A DNA stretch of 64,000 nucleotides from Streptomyces sp. R33 (GCF_041200175.1 NZ_CP165727.1:1-64000), one strand, 5' to 3'. Counted from the first letter of the stretch, positions 25,089 through 35,071 are shown. Numbers and translations: made by a program. Notes: generated by a model from the letters alone, not told the origin.

Positions 25089-27541
25089 CGAGGTTCCGCT
25101 TCGACCGCGGCACGCTGCGCGCGGCCGGATTCGTCGCCCTGCTCACCGCCGTGTTCCTCGTGACGAACACCGCCGTCGCTGCCGCAGCCGACGGGAACGC
25201 GACGGACGGCGGCGGGCTGCTCGCCCCCCTCAACATTCCCAGCTCAGAGGGCGTGCCGTTGGAGGGCTACCAGCTCGAGGCCAAGGGCGGGATGCTGGCC
25301 AACGTCGTCGGTCAGACCCAGGTCCTTGTGATGGGCAGTCTCTTCTGCCTGGTCCGGCTGCTGGTCGGGCTGTGCTGCTGGCTGATCGGCTTCGTATTCG
25401 AGTTCCCCCTGCTGCGTCTGCTGACCGGGCCCGCGCAGGAGCTTGCCACCGCCTACAACACCCACGTCGTCGACGCCCTCGGCCTCAAAGGGCTGCTGCT
25501 TGGTTGGGCATTCGTCTTCGGGCTGGTCCTGTTCGTGCGCGGAAAGGTGGGGACCGGGCTCGGCGAGATCGCGCTGACCTTGGTGATCGCCGCCCTCGCC
25601 GCCAGCGCGTTCATCCGCCCCGACTACCTGCTGGGCCGCGACGGACCCCTCGACCAAGCCCACCAGGCCGCCGTCGAAGTCGCCCAGATCACCACCAGCA
25701 GCTACTTCGGCAAGACCGCGCCCGCCGGGGAGCCGTGTGACCTGGTCGTCGGTCCCGCTCACGACACCTGCCGCAACTCCGATGTCCAGGCCGCTTCCGT
25801 GGCCAAGCCGATCCAGGACGCACTGACCAGCGCGCTCGTCGTCAAGCCGTACATGCTCCTGCAGTACGGCACGGTCCTCGACCCCGCAGACCCCGGCGAC
25901 AAGGCCGCATACGCGGCGCACCTCGAGTGGGTGTCGGGCGTGACGAAGGACGAGAAGGCCGGGAAGAAGAACGTGTGCCGCAAGGTGCACGGCCCGGCCC
26001 GCGCCTACTGCGAGCGAAGGCCCCCCGCAAGCTCCGTCATCCCGACACCCGACAGCCCCATGCCGTGGGCGCAGGCCGTCGCCAATCCCGAATTCGAAAA
26101 GCTCCTCACCGATCTGGACAAGGCCGGTGAGCGGGGGAAGTCGGCCGCCGCGTATGCGAAAGAGCCGACCTGGGACCGGGTGGGCGCCGCCGCAGCGCTA
26201 CTGGTCGCCGTCTGCATCGTCGCGATGATGGTGGTGTCGATGTCCCTGGTCATGCTCGGCTCCCAGGCCGGCGACGCGGCAGCCGCCGCCGCAGGCGGCA
26301 TCGCGTGGGTATGGGCGATGCTGCCCGGCCCCTCCCGCATGTCGATGTGGCGCTGGTTCGGTGTTTTCATCGTCTCCGTCACGACCGGCTTCGTCACCGC
26401 GATGGCACTACCCCTTTTCGGGATCACCGTGGACGTCGTCTTCTCCCGCAGCGGCCCCGACCTGATGGTCGAGCGCCTTATCATCCTGGACGCCATCGCC
26501 CTCGCCTTCCTCGCCTTCCACCGCCGCCTGCTCGCCTCGACCGCCAACTTCGGCCAGCGGATGGCCACCCGGATGCGGTTCGCGAAGATCGGTGGCACCC
26601 ACCTGCCCGGAGATAGCAGCGCACTCGGCGCAGCCCTGGCCATGCACAGCCAGGCAGGCGGTGGGGGCGGTATGAGGGGCGGCGCAACGTCGGTGGCACA
26701 CGGGGTGCTCGGCGCGCGGCTGCGCTCGCTGGGCAGGCTCGCCGCGATGAGCGACGGCACCGGCATGCCGTTCACCCCGGGCCGGCTCATCGGTGACGCC
26801 CTTGCCGAAGGACGCCGCGGCCTCGCCCCCGTGGCGATGGCACTGCGCGGCGCACACGCCGCCCTGATCGGCCCCAAGCCCGGCCGGCACCCGGCCACGG
26901 CCGCCCTCCACCGCGCGGCCGCAGGCCGGGGCCCGGCGGCTCCGGCACAGCTTGCGGGCGAGATGAAGGTGGACCAGTGGACCGGCGAGATCCTCCACGA
27001 CCCCTCCACCGATCGCCCGTTGCTCGGCTCCCGCATCCACGCCCGCGCCCAACGGCTGCGCGGCTACCGCATCGCTCACCGCACCGCACAGATGGCGTAC
27101 GGGGCGACGCTCGGCCTGCCGCGGACCCTGCAGACCGGGCGGGATAAGGCATCGGAGTTCACCCAGGACGCCCACACCCAGCTGAGAGTCGCGGCCAACC
27201 AGGTCCGGGAAGACGGCGCCCGGTGGGAGCTGGTTGGGCGCTCCGTACGGGACGGGTTCAGTCGCACTGGGACATCATCGGCCAGCGCTGCCCGCCCCAC
27301 GCCGTCTCCGACAGGAGGAGCCGACGCCACTGCCCCGCCTGGGGTGTTCACCCCCAACCCGGCCGCTCACCCGCCGGGACCGGGCCGGCAGGTCACCGGC
27401 TGGCCGCAGCCCACCCGCACGATGGCTCCCCTGCCAAAGGACAGCCCCCAGGCGCGGGCACAGGCGGACGCCGACCAACTGCGTGCCGTCATCAACGCCC
27501 GCCACACCGGCGCCCGCTCCCCCGGCGGTGAAGCTCTGTGA
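25085..27541 (+). CDS. TrbL/VirB6-like polytopic membrane protein
   Basis: This 818-aa protein has a signal-like start (FVALLTAVFLVTNTAVAAAA) and two clusters of membrane segments: about 80-180 (for example GSLFCLVRLLVGLCCWLIGF) and about 355-480 (AAALLVAVCIVAMMVVSMSL and following). An extracytoplasmic loop of about 160 residues separates them. The loop holds EPCDLVVGPAHDTC (about 217-230) and VCRKVHGPARAYC (about 297-309). The C-terminal about 330 residues are cytoplasmic and Arg/Pro-rich. Topology and operon position fit TrbL/VirB6-type channel proteins. It is translationally coupled on both sides. Confidence 0.78.
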   Translation: MTRFRFDRGTLRAAGFVALLTAVFLVTNTAVAAAADGNATDGGGLLAPLNIPSSEGVPLEGYQLEAKGGMLANVVGQTQVLVMGSLFCLVRLLVGLCCWLIGFVFEFPLLRLLTGPAQELATAYNTHVVDALGLKGLLLGWAFVFGLVLFVRGKVGTGLGEIALTLVIAALAASAFIRPDYLLGRDGPLDQAHQAAVEVAQITTSSYFGKTAPAGEPCDLVVGPAHDTCRNSDVQAASVAKPIQDALTSALVVKPYMLLQYGTVLDPADPGDKAAYAAHLEWVSGVTKDEKAGKKNVCRKVHGPARAYCERRPPASSVIPTPDSPMPWAQAVANPEFEKLLTDLDKAGERGKSAAAYAKEPTWDRVGAAAALLVAVCIVAMMVVSMSLVMLGSQAGDAAAAAAGGIAWVWAMLPGPSRMSMWRWFGVFIVSVTTGFVTAMALPLFGITVDVVFSRSGPDLMVERLIILDAIALAFLAFHRRLLASTANFGQRMATRMRFAKIGGTHLPGDSSALGAALAMHSQAGGGGGMRGGATSVAHGVLGARLRSLGRLAAMSDGTGMPFTPGRLIGDALAEGRRGLAPVAMALRGAHAALIGPKPGRHPATAALHRAAAGRGPAAPAQLAGEMKVDQWTGEILHDPSTDRPLLGSRIHARAQRLRGYRIAHRTAQMAYGATLGLPRTLQTGRDKASEFTQDAHTQLRVAANQVREDGARWELVGRSVRDGFSRTGTSSASAARPTPSPTGGADATAPPGVFTPNPAAHPPGPGRQVTGWPQPTRTMAPLPKDSPQARAQADADQLRAVINARHTGARSPGGEAL

Positions 27542-28644
27542 AGAAGCGGAAAATGGGATGCCTGGCCGTGCTGCTGCTGGCCACCGCGGTGTGCTGCACC
27601 GGCCCCGCGCTGCTGTCCGCGGCTGCCGGAAGCCGACCGGCAGCCGGTGGTGGCGGACCGGTGGACGCCGCAGCGGCCGGAATCCCCGAGCGGATGCTTG
27701 CCGCCTACCTCACCGGCGCAGCCCAGCCCGGCAACTGCCCGGGCATGCGCTGGCAGATCCTCGCCGGGATCGCCCGCGTGGAATCCGACCACGCCGCCGG
27801 ACACCAGATCGCCGCGAACGGGGACATCAGCCCGCCGATCACCGGCCCCCGCCTGGACGGATCCGGAGCCGGCGGCAACACCACCGCCATCACCGACACC
27901 GACGGCGGTGCCTGGGACGGCGACCCCCAGTTCGAACGGGCGGTCGGACCATTCCAGTTCCTGCCCGAGACCTTCCGCTCGTACGGCAAGGACGGCAACA
28001 GCGACGGCACGATCTCCCCGCACAATGCCGACGACGCCGCAGCCTCGGCCGCCGCCTACCTCTGCGGCAACGGCCGCGACCTCTCCGACCGCCAGCAGCT
28101 CCGCCCCGCGATCTACACCTACAACCACTCGCAGGCCTACGTAGACGACGTCCTGGCGGGCATCGACCGCTACGACGTGCTGGGCAGCAAACCGGCCACC
28201 CCGACGGGCAACGCCGGCGTCGTCGTCGAAGCCGCGCTCGCCCAGCAGGGCATCCCCTACTCCTGGGGCGGCGGCGGCCCCGGCGGCCCCAGCACCGGGA
28301 TCTGCTGCTCCCCCGGCGGCCAGGACGGCCGCACCGTGAACGGCTTCGACTGCTCGGGCCTGACGCAATACGCCTACGCGAAAGCCGGAATCAACCTGCC
28401 CCGCACCGCAGCGGAACAGGCCGGCACCGGCCAGCGAATCCCCGCCTCAGCCGGGTATGGCGCGCTGCAGCTGGGCGATCTGATCTTCTACGGCTACAAC
28501 CCCGCCTCGGATTCCACCATTCATCACGTCGGGATCTATCTCGGTGACGGGCAGATGATCAACGCGCCCCGGCCGGGCAAGGTCGTGCGGATCGACCCGG
28601 TCACCGCGATGCCCGACTACGCGGGAGGGGCCAGGCTGCTGTGA
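27538..28644 (+). CDS. transglycosylase + NlpC/P60 cell-wall hydrolase
   Basis: This 368-aa exported protein starts with a signal/anchor (CLAVLLLATAVCC). A lytic-transglycosylase-like domain follows (about 48-190) with the catalytic-type Glu in IARVESDH (about 82) and VGPFQFLPETF. The C-terminal NlpC/P60 domain has Cys in NGFDCSGLTQY (about 272), His in HHVGIYLGDG (about 330) and the usual spacing. Together they cut glycan and peptide bonds in peptidoglycan, as VirB1/VirB1-like hydrolases do to let a secretion channel through the wall. A GTGA overlap joins it to the TrbL-like gene. Confidence 0.9.
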   Translation: MKKRKMGCLAVLLLATAVCCTGPALLSAAAGSRPAAGGGGPVDAAAAGIPERMLAAYLTGAAQPGNCPGMRWQILAGIARVESDHAAGHQIAANGDISPPITGPRLDGSGAGGNTTAITDTDGGAWDGDPQFERAVGPFQFLPETFRSYGKDGNSDGTISPHNADDAAASAAAYLCGNGRDLSDRQQLRPAIYTYNHSQAYVDDVLAGIDRYDVLGSKPATPTGNAGVVVEAALAQQGIPYSWGGGGPGGPSTGICCSPGGQDGRTVNGFDCSGLTQYAYAKAGINLPRTAAEQAGTGQRIPASAGYGALQLGDLIFYGYNPASDSTIHHVGIYLGDGQMINAPRPGKVVRIDPVTAMPDYAGGARLL

Positions 28645-29303
28645 CGTCCTTACCGCGGACGGGCGGCCGCCTGATCGCTGCCAGCGCCGCCCTGACCTGC
28701 GCCGGAGTCCTGTTGCTGTATGCGGGCCTGCGGCCGCAGGCCCACGCCCCCGCGTCCAGGCCGAGGCCGGCAGCGGTGCACACTGCGGCGCCGGGCGAGG
28801 CCGCGGGCTCGCCAGTTCCAGCCGTGGACGGCCCTCCGACACCAACGCCGGGCCCGCCGGACGGACCGTCCGGGAGCAGCGCGGCCGGCAGCGCCGGTCC
28901 GATGGCCGCGGCAACTTCTGCAGCGCCCTCGTCGCCTGCTGGTGCGCGGCATGGTCCTTCGCTGTTGCCGCACCCCGGATCCGGCGAGGCCGCCGACCGC
29001 TTCATCCAGCAGGCGATGGACCAGGCCGGCCGACGGGATCTCCAGCCCGCCGACGAGGAGTTGCTGCTGCAGCAGGGCCGTACAGCGTGGCTGGCCGAGA
29101 CGGCTGACTACACACAGGTACGGATCCAGGCAGCGACCGCCCGCCGCGTCGCCGAGACCGGTCCGGATGCGGGTGGGCGGGCGCGGGCGGTGGTGCGGCT
29201 GGTGTGGGCCGGCGCCGACCCGGCCGGGACCCTCCTGGACGACCGGACGGCCGCCGTCCACTTCACCCAGAACGGAGATGGATCATGGAACCGCACACCG
29301 TGA
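28641..29303 (+). CDS. secreted or membrane-anchored protein of the secretion operon
   Basis: This 220-aa protein has an N-terminal membrane segment (LIAASAALTCAGVLLLYAGL, about 11-30), a Pro/Ala/Ser-rich linker of about 80 residues and a C-terminal folded part (EAADRFIQQAMDQAGRRDL..., VVRLVWAGADPAGTLLDD). This looks like a wall-spanning anchor with a small external domain. No family is recognised. The GTG start overlaps the stop of the hydrolase gene, and its 3' end overlaps the next gene by 19 bases. Confidence 0.65.
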   Translation: MTSLPRTGGRLIAASAALTCAGVLLLYAGLRPQAHAPASRPRPAAVHTAAPGEAAGSPVPAVDGPPTPTPGPPDGPSGSSAAGSAGPMAAATSAAPSSPAGARHGPSLLPHPGSGEAADRFIQQAMDQAGRRDLQPADEELLLQQGRTAWLAETADYTQVRIQAATARRVAETGPDAGGRARAVVRLVWAGADPAGTLLDDRTAAVHFTQNGDGSWNRTP

Positions 29304-31888
29304 CCGCGTCCGCGGCCGGAGCCTTCGGCTCGGCCGGAGAAGTCCTCGCTGCCCTGTGTGGGCTCGCCGCTTGGGCGTACGCGCATCTGTGGCGGCTGGC
29401 GCTGATCGCGGCTTTGCTGCTGGCCGGGTGGGAGGTGCTGCAGCAGCGTCTGGCCTTTCGGGCGCTCGCCGAGCGCACCTGTGTGGAGCTGGTGCCCAGT
29501 GCTCAGTTCGCGCCGGGGGATGAGGAGATCTGGCGCCAGGGCATGCAGGTGATCCGGGCTGCGGGATCGGGGCCGTGGTGGACACCGCGCCGGGCCCGCA
29601 CCGTGCGGCTTCGGCTGCGCGCCGACGGAAGCCGGCCCCTCGCCTACCGGGTCGAGGCACCAGCGTCCGCCCGCGCTCTGCTGAAGCTGACGTCCTTCGG
29701 GCCGCGTGTGCAGGTCAGCGAGTCTGGGCCGGTCGCGGACAAGATGCGCACCCACGTGGTGCGGGCGGTGCTGACCCTGCACGGCAAGCCCGGCTCACGG
29801 CTGCGGGAGGTTCCTTTGGATCCCGACCCGCTGCAGCCGCTGGTCGACGCCGTCGCCGGCATCCGCTCCGGTCTCGGCGACCTCGCCGAGGTGTGCGTGG
29901 ACCTCTCCCCCGCCCCCCGATGGCATCTGGCCCTCCGCCGCATGCAGATCCTCCAGCAGGCCCGCGCCCAGGCCCGGCGTGAAGCAGCCCGCGAAGCCCG
30001 CTGGCTGGGCGCGGAGTCGACCACCAGCCTGCCCCGCGCCATCGGCCGGCTCCTGGACCCCTCCGAGTGGCGGAACCCGGGCCGGGCCCCGGTCCTGCTG
30101 CCCCCGCACGCTCAACGCGTCGACCGCGAAGGTGCCTTGGGCAAGCTCGCCCAGGACGCGGGCCTGATGCGGGTGCAGATCCTGGTGCGCTGCGCCTCCA
30201 ACGTCGAGGGGCGCGCCGAGCAGCAGCTGGCCCTGATCAACGCGGCTATGGACCTGTATGCGGGTGCCTCCCGGATCGGCTCCCGGGGTATCTCGTTGGG
30301 GCCGTGGCGGATCGGGCCGGACTGGGGGCCGTGGCGGGCCCGGTTCGATGAGCGGTGGGCGAAGGCGCTGATGCGGCCCGCCCGCGGCGGCTGGGCGCGT
30401 ATCGACGAGATGGCCGGCCTGCTCAAGCCGCCCACCTCTGCGGCGCGGTTGCCGGTGCTCGAGGCTCAGATGCCGACCTACGAGCCGGGCCAGGACCTGC
30501 TTCCGCAGGGCTGGTACCGGGGGCCGGACGGCCGGGAGCGGCTGCTCGCCACCCACGAGGACGACACCCTCTTCGAGGTCCAGTCCGGCAAAGCCGGATG
30601 GGGCAAGACCATGCGGGCCCAGGTCCAGGCCGTGGCCAGCGCCCACAACGGACACGGACTCGCGTTCGTGGACCCCCACGGCGACTCCTTCCACGAAGTC
30701 GCCCGCTACCTCGCCCACGACGAGATCACGGCGCGGATCCGCCTGTTCGACCTCACTATCCGCGAGCCGGACGCGATGCTGGCCTGCTGGAACCCCCTCG
30801 ACATGACCCGCGGCTCACAGCCCCACGAGGCGACCGCCGCCGTGGTCGACGCGATCGCCACCGCCCTGGGCTGGAGTGACATCACCGCACCCCGCGCACT
30901 CACCATCCTGACCAAAACGGTCGAGGCCCTGGTCACCGTCAACGTCGCAGCCATCGCCGCCGACGCCGGAGAGCAGCAGGCGACGCTGTTCCAGATCCGG
31001 CCGCTGCTGACCGAGCCTGGCTTTCGCCACCGAGTCCTCAAGGCCTTGGACGCCGATGCGCGGCGCTGGTGGACCGCCAGCTTCCTTGATCTACCCAAGG
31101 ATGCTCTGCTGACCGTCCTCAACCCGCTCGACCGCCTCGCAGCCTCCCCGGTGATCCGCGCGTTCCTGGGGTGCCCGCTCAGCGGCTACGACATCCGCCA
31201 GGCCATGAACGAGAGCCACGTCCTGTGGATCTGCCCGCCCGGGACCGGGCCCACCGACCGGCTGCTGATCTCCCTGATCGTCCGCGACTTCCTGCGCGCC
31301 GGGCTCTCACGCCGGGACCTCCCCGAGCGTGACCGGTCCCCTTTCCGTTTCTACCTGGACGAACTGATCTCACTGGACGGCGCCGCGTCCACGGTCGCGG
31401 AGATCACCGAGCAGCTGCGCAAGTTCGGGTGCCGACTGCACGGGATGACGCAGCTGATGCACCGCCTCTCCGGTGCGACCCGGACCGCGCTGCTGCAGAA
31501 TGCGAGCTGCCTTTCCACCACGGCCGGATCCGCGGAGGCCATCGCGCAGATCACCGGTGAGTGGGCGGGGAAGGTCACCGTTGCCGATGCCGCGGAGCTG
31601 GAGCGGTGGTGGCACTACGCCTCCTTCACCGTCGCCGGGAAACGCATCGGGCCGCTGCTGGTCCGCGGCCCCGCACTCACCGACGTCTTCGGCCACCTCG
31701 CCCGCCCGGGCAAGACCAAAGCCCTGCTGCGCGCCGCCCATGAGAACGCCGGGGCCCGCCCCCTGCGTGTTCTCACCGCGCAGGCCCTCGAGCAGACCGA
31801 GACGGTCCGCTCCTTCCTCACCACCCTGCCGGCTTCACCAGCCGCCAGCGGAACCGGAACCGATGACTCCGAGGAGCAGTACGCATGA
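29285..31888 (+). CDS. TraG/VirD4-like coupling ATPase
   Basis: This 867-aa protein has an N-terminal membrane segment (LWRLALIAALLLAGWEVL, about 33-50), a long middle region and a P-loop ATPase core with Walker A GKAGWGKT (about 435-442), LAFVDPHGDS after it and Walker B RFYLDELISL (about 688-697). GCRLHGMTQLMHRL follows at the usual place of the sensor helix. This is the organisation of type IV coupling proteins that deliver substrate to the channel. The start is the ATG at 29285 (GGAG upstream). It is coupled to the replication-relaxation gene by ATGA. Confidence 0.85.
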   Translation: MEPHTVTASAAGAFGSAGEVLAALCGLAAWAYAHLWRLALIAALLLAGWEVLQQRLAFRALAERTCVELVPSAQFAPGDEEIWRQGMQVIRAAGSGPWWTPRRARTVRLRLRADGSRPLAYRVEAPASARALLKLTSFGPRVQVSESGPVADKMRTHVVRAVLTLHGKPGSRLREVPLDPDPLQPLVDAVAGIRSGLGDLAEVCVDLSPAPRWHLALRRMQILQQARAQARREAAREARWLGAESTTSLPRAIGRLLDPSEWRNPGRAPVLLPPHAQRVDREGALGKLAQDAGLMRVQILVRCASNVEGRAEQQLALINAAMDLYAGASRIGSRGISLGPWRIGPDWGPWRARFDERWAKALMRPARGGWARIDEMAGLLKPPTSAARLPVLEAQMPTYEPGQDLLPQGWYRGPDGRERLLATHEDDTLFEVQSGKAGWGKTMRAQVQAVASAHNGHGLAFVDPHGDSFHEVARYLAHDEITARIRLFDLTIREPDAMLACWNPLDMTRGSQPHEATAAVVDAIATALGWSDITAPRALTILTKTVEALVTVNVAAIAADAGEQQATLFQIRPLLTEPGFRHRVLKALDADARRWWTASFLDLPKDALLTVLNPLDRLAASPVIRAFLGCPLSGYDIRQAMNESHVLWICPPGTGPTDRLLISLIVRDFLRAGLSRRDLPERDRSPFRFYLDELISLDGAASTVAEITEQLRKFGCRLHGMTQLMHRLSGATRTALLQNASCLSTTAGSAEAIAQITGEWAGKVTVADAAELERWWHYASFTVAGKRIGPLLVRGPALTDVFGHLARPGKTKALLRAAHENAGARPLRVLTAQALEQTETVRSFLTTLPASPAASGTGTDDSEEQYA

Positions 31889-32790
31889 CCCGCGCCACCA
31901 CGATTCACCCGCCGACCAGCGACACCCGCGCCCACCAGGCGCTCGCCCTGATCGCGCAGCACCGCATGGTCACCACCACCCAGCTCCACCAGATACTCGC
32001 CCCCGAAACCCCGGCCAGGAAGATCTACAAGGTGCTTGCACCGCTGCGCGCCGAAGGGCTCATTGCTCATACGGTGCTGGGCAGCAGCAACCACCTGCAG
32101 GCCCACTTCCTCACCCCCGCCGGCGCGCAGACCGTCCGAGACTGGCCCGAGATGCGCGGCCGCGCTCCCGCCGTCCTCGCCGACGCAGCAGCGTCACTGC
32201 GCGCCGCGCACACCCTCACCGGTGTCCGCGCCCACATCGCCTTCCTCACCGACGCACGCAACCGGGGCGACGAATACGGACCGCTGGACTGGGTACCTGA
32301 GATCGCCCACCGCCTGCCCGACACCGGAGGCGAGGACCAGATCATCGCCGACGCCGTCTTCCACTACACCACCGCCAGCCCCCGCCGCCGCCAGTACCGG
32401 GCCTTCGTCGAAGTCGACCGCGCCACCATGAGCAGCGAACGCCTGGCCCGCAAACTCATCTCTTACGCACGCTTCCACGACTACACCCCCCAGCCGGCAG
32501 GCCGGCGCACCACCGTCGCTGACCAAAGCGCCCTGCTCACCTGGCAGAGGTTCTACCCCCGCTTCCCCCGCATCCTGTTCATCCTCACCGGCGCCCCACG
32601 CGTAACGCTCGCCCGCCGGATCGAGGACCTGCGGCACATGACCGCCGACCACGGCCTCGTGACCCGCCTCGCCGCCCACGTCCCCCTCGGCGCCGCCATC
32701 CTCGAGGACCTCGAAACCCACAGCCCCACAGGGCCCGTCTGGACGCCACTGACCGGGGCTGCCGAACCCCGGGGATGGACACAGCTGTAG
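31885..32790 (+). CDS. replication-relaxation family protein
   Basis: This 301-aa protein matches the replication-relaxation family found on actinomycete and firmicute plasmids and conjugative elements. An N-terminal winged helix (HRMVTTTQLHQILAP... KIYKVLAPLRAEGLI, about 25-60) is followed by an alpha/beta part with IADAVFHY and FVEVDRATMSSERLARKLISY (about 175-197), which resembles a nuclease-like core, and RILFILTGAPR. It is the last gene of the secretion operon. No classical relaxase is visible, so it is the best candidate for the DNA-processing or DNA-recognising partner of the coupling ATPase; that is inference. Confidence 0.8.
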   Translation: MTRATTIHPPTSDTRAHQALALIAQHRMVTTTQLHQILAPETPARKIYKVLAPLRAEGLIAHTVLGSSNHLQAHFLTPAGAQTVRDWPEMRGRAPAVLADAAASLRAAHTLTGVRAHIAFLTDARNRGDEYGPLDWVPEIAHRLPDTGGEDQIIADAVFHYTTASPRRRQYRAFVEVDRATMSSERLARKLISYARFHDYTPQPAGRRTTVADQSALLTWQRFYPRFPRILFILTGAPRVTLARRIEDLRHMTADHGLVTRLAAHVPLGAAILEDLETHSPTGPVWTPLTGAAEPRGWTQL

Positions 32791-33605
32791 GCCAACGCGG
32801 GGCAACGGTTGCGCCGCCCAGCGCGGAGCCGTATCCGGCCCGAGCCGACAACTGAAAGGTCTGTGCTCGTGGGGGCTTCACTGCCCATGAGGTAGGCACC
32901 GGATCCACTGCTCCGGACCGGCGGCGGCTCACGTCAAGAGTGGCCATTCTCTCTACCGGGGCAAGGGCCTGTCATACGGTGTCCGATGGTCACGGGCCGG
33001 GCGGCAGCAGGGAACAGCCGGAGGCGCTTGAACGCCCCACATCGCGGACCTGGCTGATGGGTTCGTCGATCGAGATTCGCTGACTCAGATCCCAGCAGCA
33101 CGGGCTGACCGACCGCCTCAGCCGTGATTGCCCCAGCAACAGTCGGTCACTCACCGGTGCCCTCGGAACGTGACCGATACCGCACCCTGCCCAGAGGGTT
33201 AGCGGTGCGGCAAGCAGCAGCGATGAGACTCGACACGGATGCGAGCCCACCAGACAATGCACCTCCTCCGCATCCACCAAGCCTTGCTGAAAGCAAAGAA
33301 CAAGCCACATGGCTAGATCTAACCTTCTTGCCGATCGAAGAGGCCGCCGACCGCAGACTCGCCCACAGCACGAGACACCAGGAGCCCCTCGAAGGGGGAA
33401 CTGACACATGAATGACCGGCAATTATGGGCAAAGCATGACGACGCGTCACCTGAACCCAAGAATCCCGTAGGCACTGGAGCATTGACGTCGTATGGTGCG
33501 CCGTACAACGCACCGCGACGAGCAAAGCGTTGCACCAGCGATGATCGGGCTCGGGATGGCGACCTAGACCGCACTCCCGCCGAGGTGACAACCGGGGGTA
33601 TCCAC
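32791..33605 (+). other. gap between secretion and Tad operons, AT-richer
   Basis: This stretch has noticeably lower GC than its surroundings around 33180-33500. It probably holds the promoter of the Tad operon. A 95-codon frame (33124-33411, GTG start, ends with an ATGA overlap) contains ESKEQATWLDLTFLPIEEAA and could be a small protein, but there is no supporting homology. The frame of the next gene also extends back to an ATG at 33408 with GGGGG upstream and a TTA codon early on. I keep both as possible leaders only. Confidence 0.4.
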
Positions 33606-34205
33606 GTGACAACGGCACCACAGCACCACACCCGCACCGCACGGCGCTACAGCCAGCTCCTCGCTCTCGCAGCAACCGCCGCGATCGTCGTCACCGGAGC
33701 CGGCTGTTCCAAGAGCAGCAAGGACAACAAGGCCGCGCCCACGAGCCCGAGCCCTAGTGCCTCGCCCACCGCTTCCGCCGACCCCCAAGCCGCCGAGAAA
33801 AAGAACGTCCTCGCAGCCTACGACGGCTTTTGGGCTGAGTCGGTTAAGGCATATGCAACGGGCACCGAGAAAGGCACCAGGTTGGTGGACTTCGCCGCGA
33901 AGGGTGCTCTGGACCGGACTCTGGCTGACATCGCGAGCATGCAGAAGGCAGGTATCGCAAAGCAGGGCGGCCCCGGGCACAGGCCAGAAACAACGGCCCT
34001 CAATCTGTCTGGCGAACGGCCTACGGCCACAGTCACGGATTGCCTTGACCTTTCCACGTGGCAGACGGTCGAGCGCGCCACGGGCACTGTGCGGCCCTAT
34101 CCCTCGGCACAACCCATGCGCTATGTCGCCGTCGCTGAAATCGAGCAGTGGGCTGGACGATGGATGGTGGTCAAGATGACTCCGAACGGCGACAACAAAT
34201 GCTGA
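33606..34205 (+). CDS. lipoprotein of the Tad operon
   Basis: From the GTG at 33606 the 199-aa product begins with a lipoprotein signal (YSQLLALAATAAIVVTGAGC, lipobox VTGAGC) followed by a Ser/Pro/Ala-rich linker. It then has a domain with VLAAYDGFWAESVKAYATG near 72 and a C-terminal EIEQWAGRWMVVKM. The latter part resembles the SnoaL/NTF2-like or Mce-type small domains of actinomycete lipoproteins. It starts the Tad-type operon and overlaps the next gene by seven bases. A surface accessory role is likely. Confidence 0.7.
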   Translation: MTTAPQHHTRTARRYSQLLALAATAAIVVTGAGCSKSSKDNKAAPTSPSPSASPTASADPQAAEKKNVLAAYDGFWAESVKAYATGTEKGTRLVDFAAKGALDRTLADIASMQKAGIAKQGGPGHRPETTALNLSGERPTATVTDCLDLSTWQTVERATGTVRPYPSAQPMRYVAVAEIEQWAGRWMVVKMTPNGDNKC

Positions 34206-35071
34206 GACGTTCAGCGGTCATTCCGCTCGCTCTGTTTACAGCCCTAGCCCTGCCAGGCTCCGCGCATGCCGACGGAGGCATCTGCGACGGTGCTGATCAG
34301 TACGTCACCATATGTGTCGATCAGCCGGGCGAAAGGCCCGGAGGTGGCGGGCAGGGCAAAGGTGGTGGCGGTGGAGCCAGCGGCACCAGCGAGCCGATCG
34401 TCGACGGAGTCCGCTGCGCGATCCGTCGTCTTGAACCTCAACCGCCCGCTGGCAGCCCACTGTGGGAAGGGCACGAACCTGGTGACGGAGCCATATACGT
34501 CAACCCGTGCGTCTGGCAGGGCACTGGAACTTCCAACATCGACACTCTGGGCATGACGTTCTGGTCGAAGGACGTTCCCGCACCGGCCGTTGATCCGGCC
34601 ATCCTTGCTCAGCGGGCGGTAGACAGCATGCTGCTTGCCGGCCCGGCGATCGTGAGTCCGCGGGCGAATGGCCGCTACACGGTGGGTGTGCCGATGTGGC
34701 TATGGGCGAGCCAGAGCCCCACCACTTGGGGGCCCAACACGGCCTCCGCGTCGGCGGGCGGGATCACGGTGACGGCGACGGCAAAGGTGTCATCCGTCGT
34801 CTGGGCCATGGGTGACGGATCCAGCGTGACCTGCACGGGCCCCGGTACCCCGTACACGGCGGGCCGGGGGATGTCGCCGTCGCCGGACTGCGGGCATCTG
34901 TACCGGACGACGTCGGCCGGGCAGCCAGGCGGCGTCTACAAGGGCACGGCGACGTCCACGTGGAGCGTGGACTGGGCGGTGACCGGTGGCGGCCGCACGG
35001 GCCAGCTGACCGAGGTCCGCCAGTCGCCGTTCACCGTGTCGGTGGGCGAGGTACAGGTGGTCGGCCAGTAA
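34199..35071 (+). CDS. secreted protein of the Tad operon
   Basis: This 290-aa protein has a signal peptide (SAVIPLALFTALALPGSAHA) and a Gly-rich linker (ERPGGGGQGKGGGGGASG). Its large beta-rich domain includes VGVPMWLWASQSPTTWG and a closing region with WSVDWAVTGGGRTGQLTEV. The pattern recurs in secreted proteins encoded beside Streptomyces Tad loci. Four cysteines suggest disulfides. It might be a pilus-associated surface protein. It overlaps the lipoprotein gene and is separated from cpaB by a C/T-rich leader of about 60 bp. Confidence 0.65.
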   Translation: MLRRSAVIPLALFTALALPGSAHADGGICDGADQYVTICVDQPGERPGGGGQGKGGGGGASGTSEPIVDGVRCAIRRLEPQPPAGSPLWEGHEPGDGAIYVNPCVWQGTGTSNIDTLGMTFWSKDVPAPAVDPAILAQRAVDSMLLAGPAIVSPRANGRYTVGVPMWLWASQSPTTWGPNTASASAGGITVTATAKVSSVVWAMGDGSSVTCTGPGTPYTAGRGMSPSPDCGHLYRTTSAGQPGGVYKGTATSTWSVDWAVTGGGRTGQLTEVRQSPFTVSVGEVQVVGQ

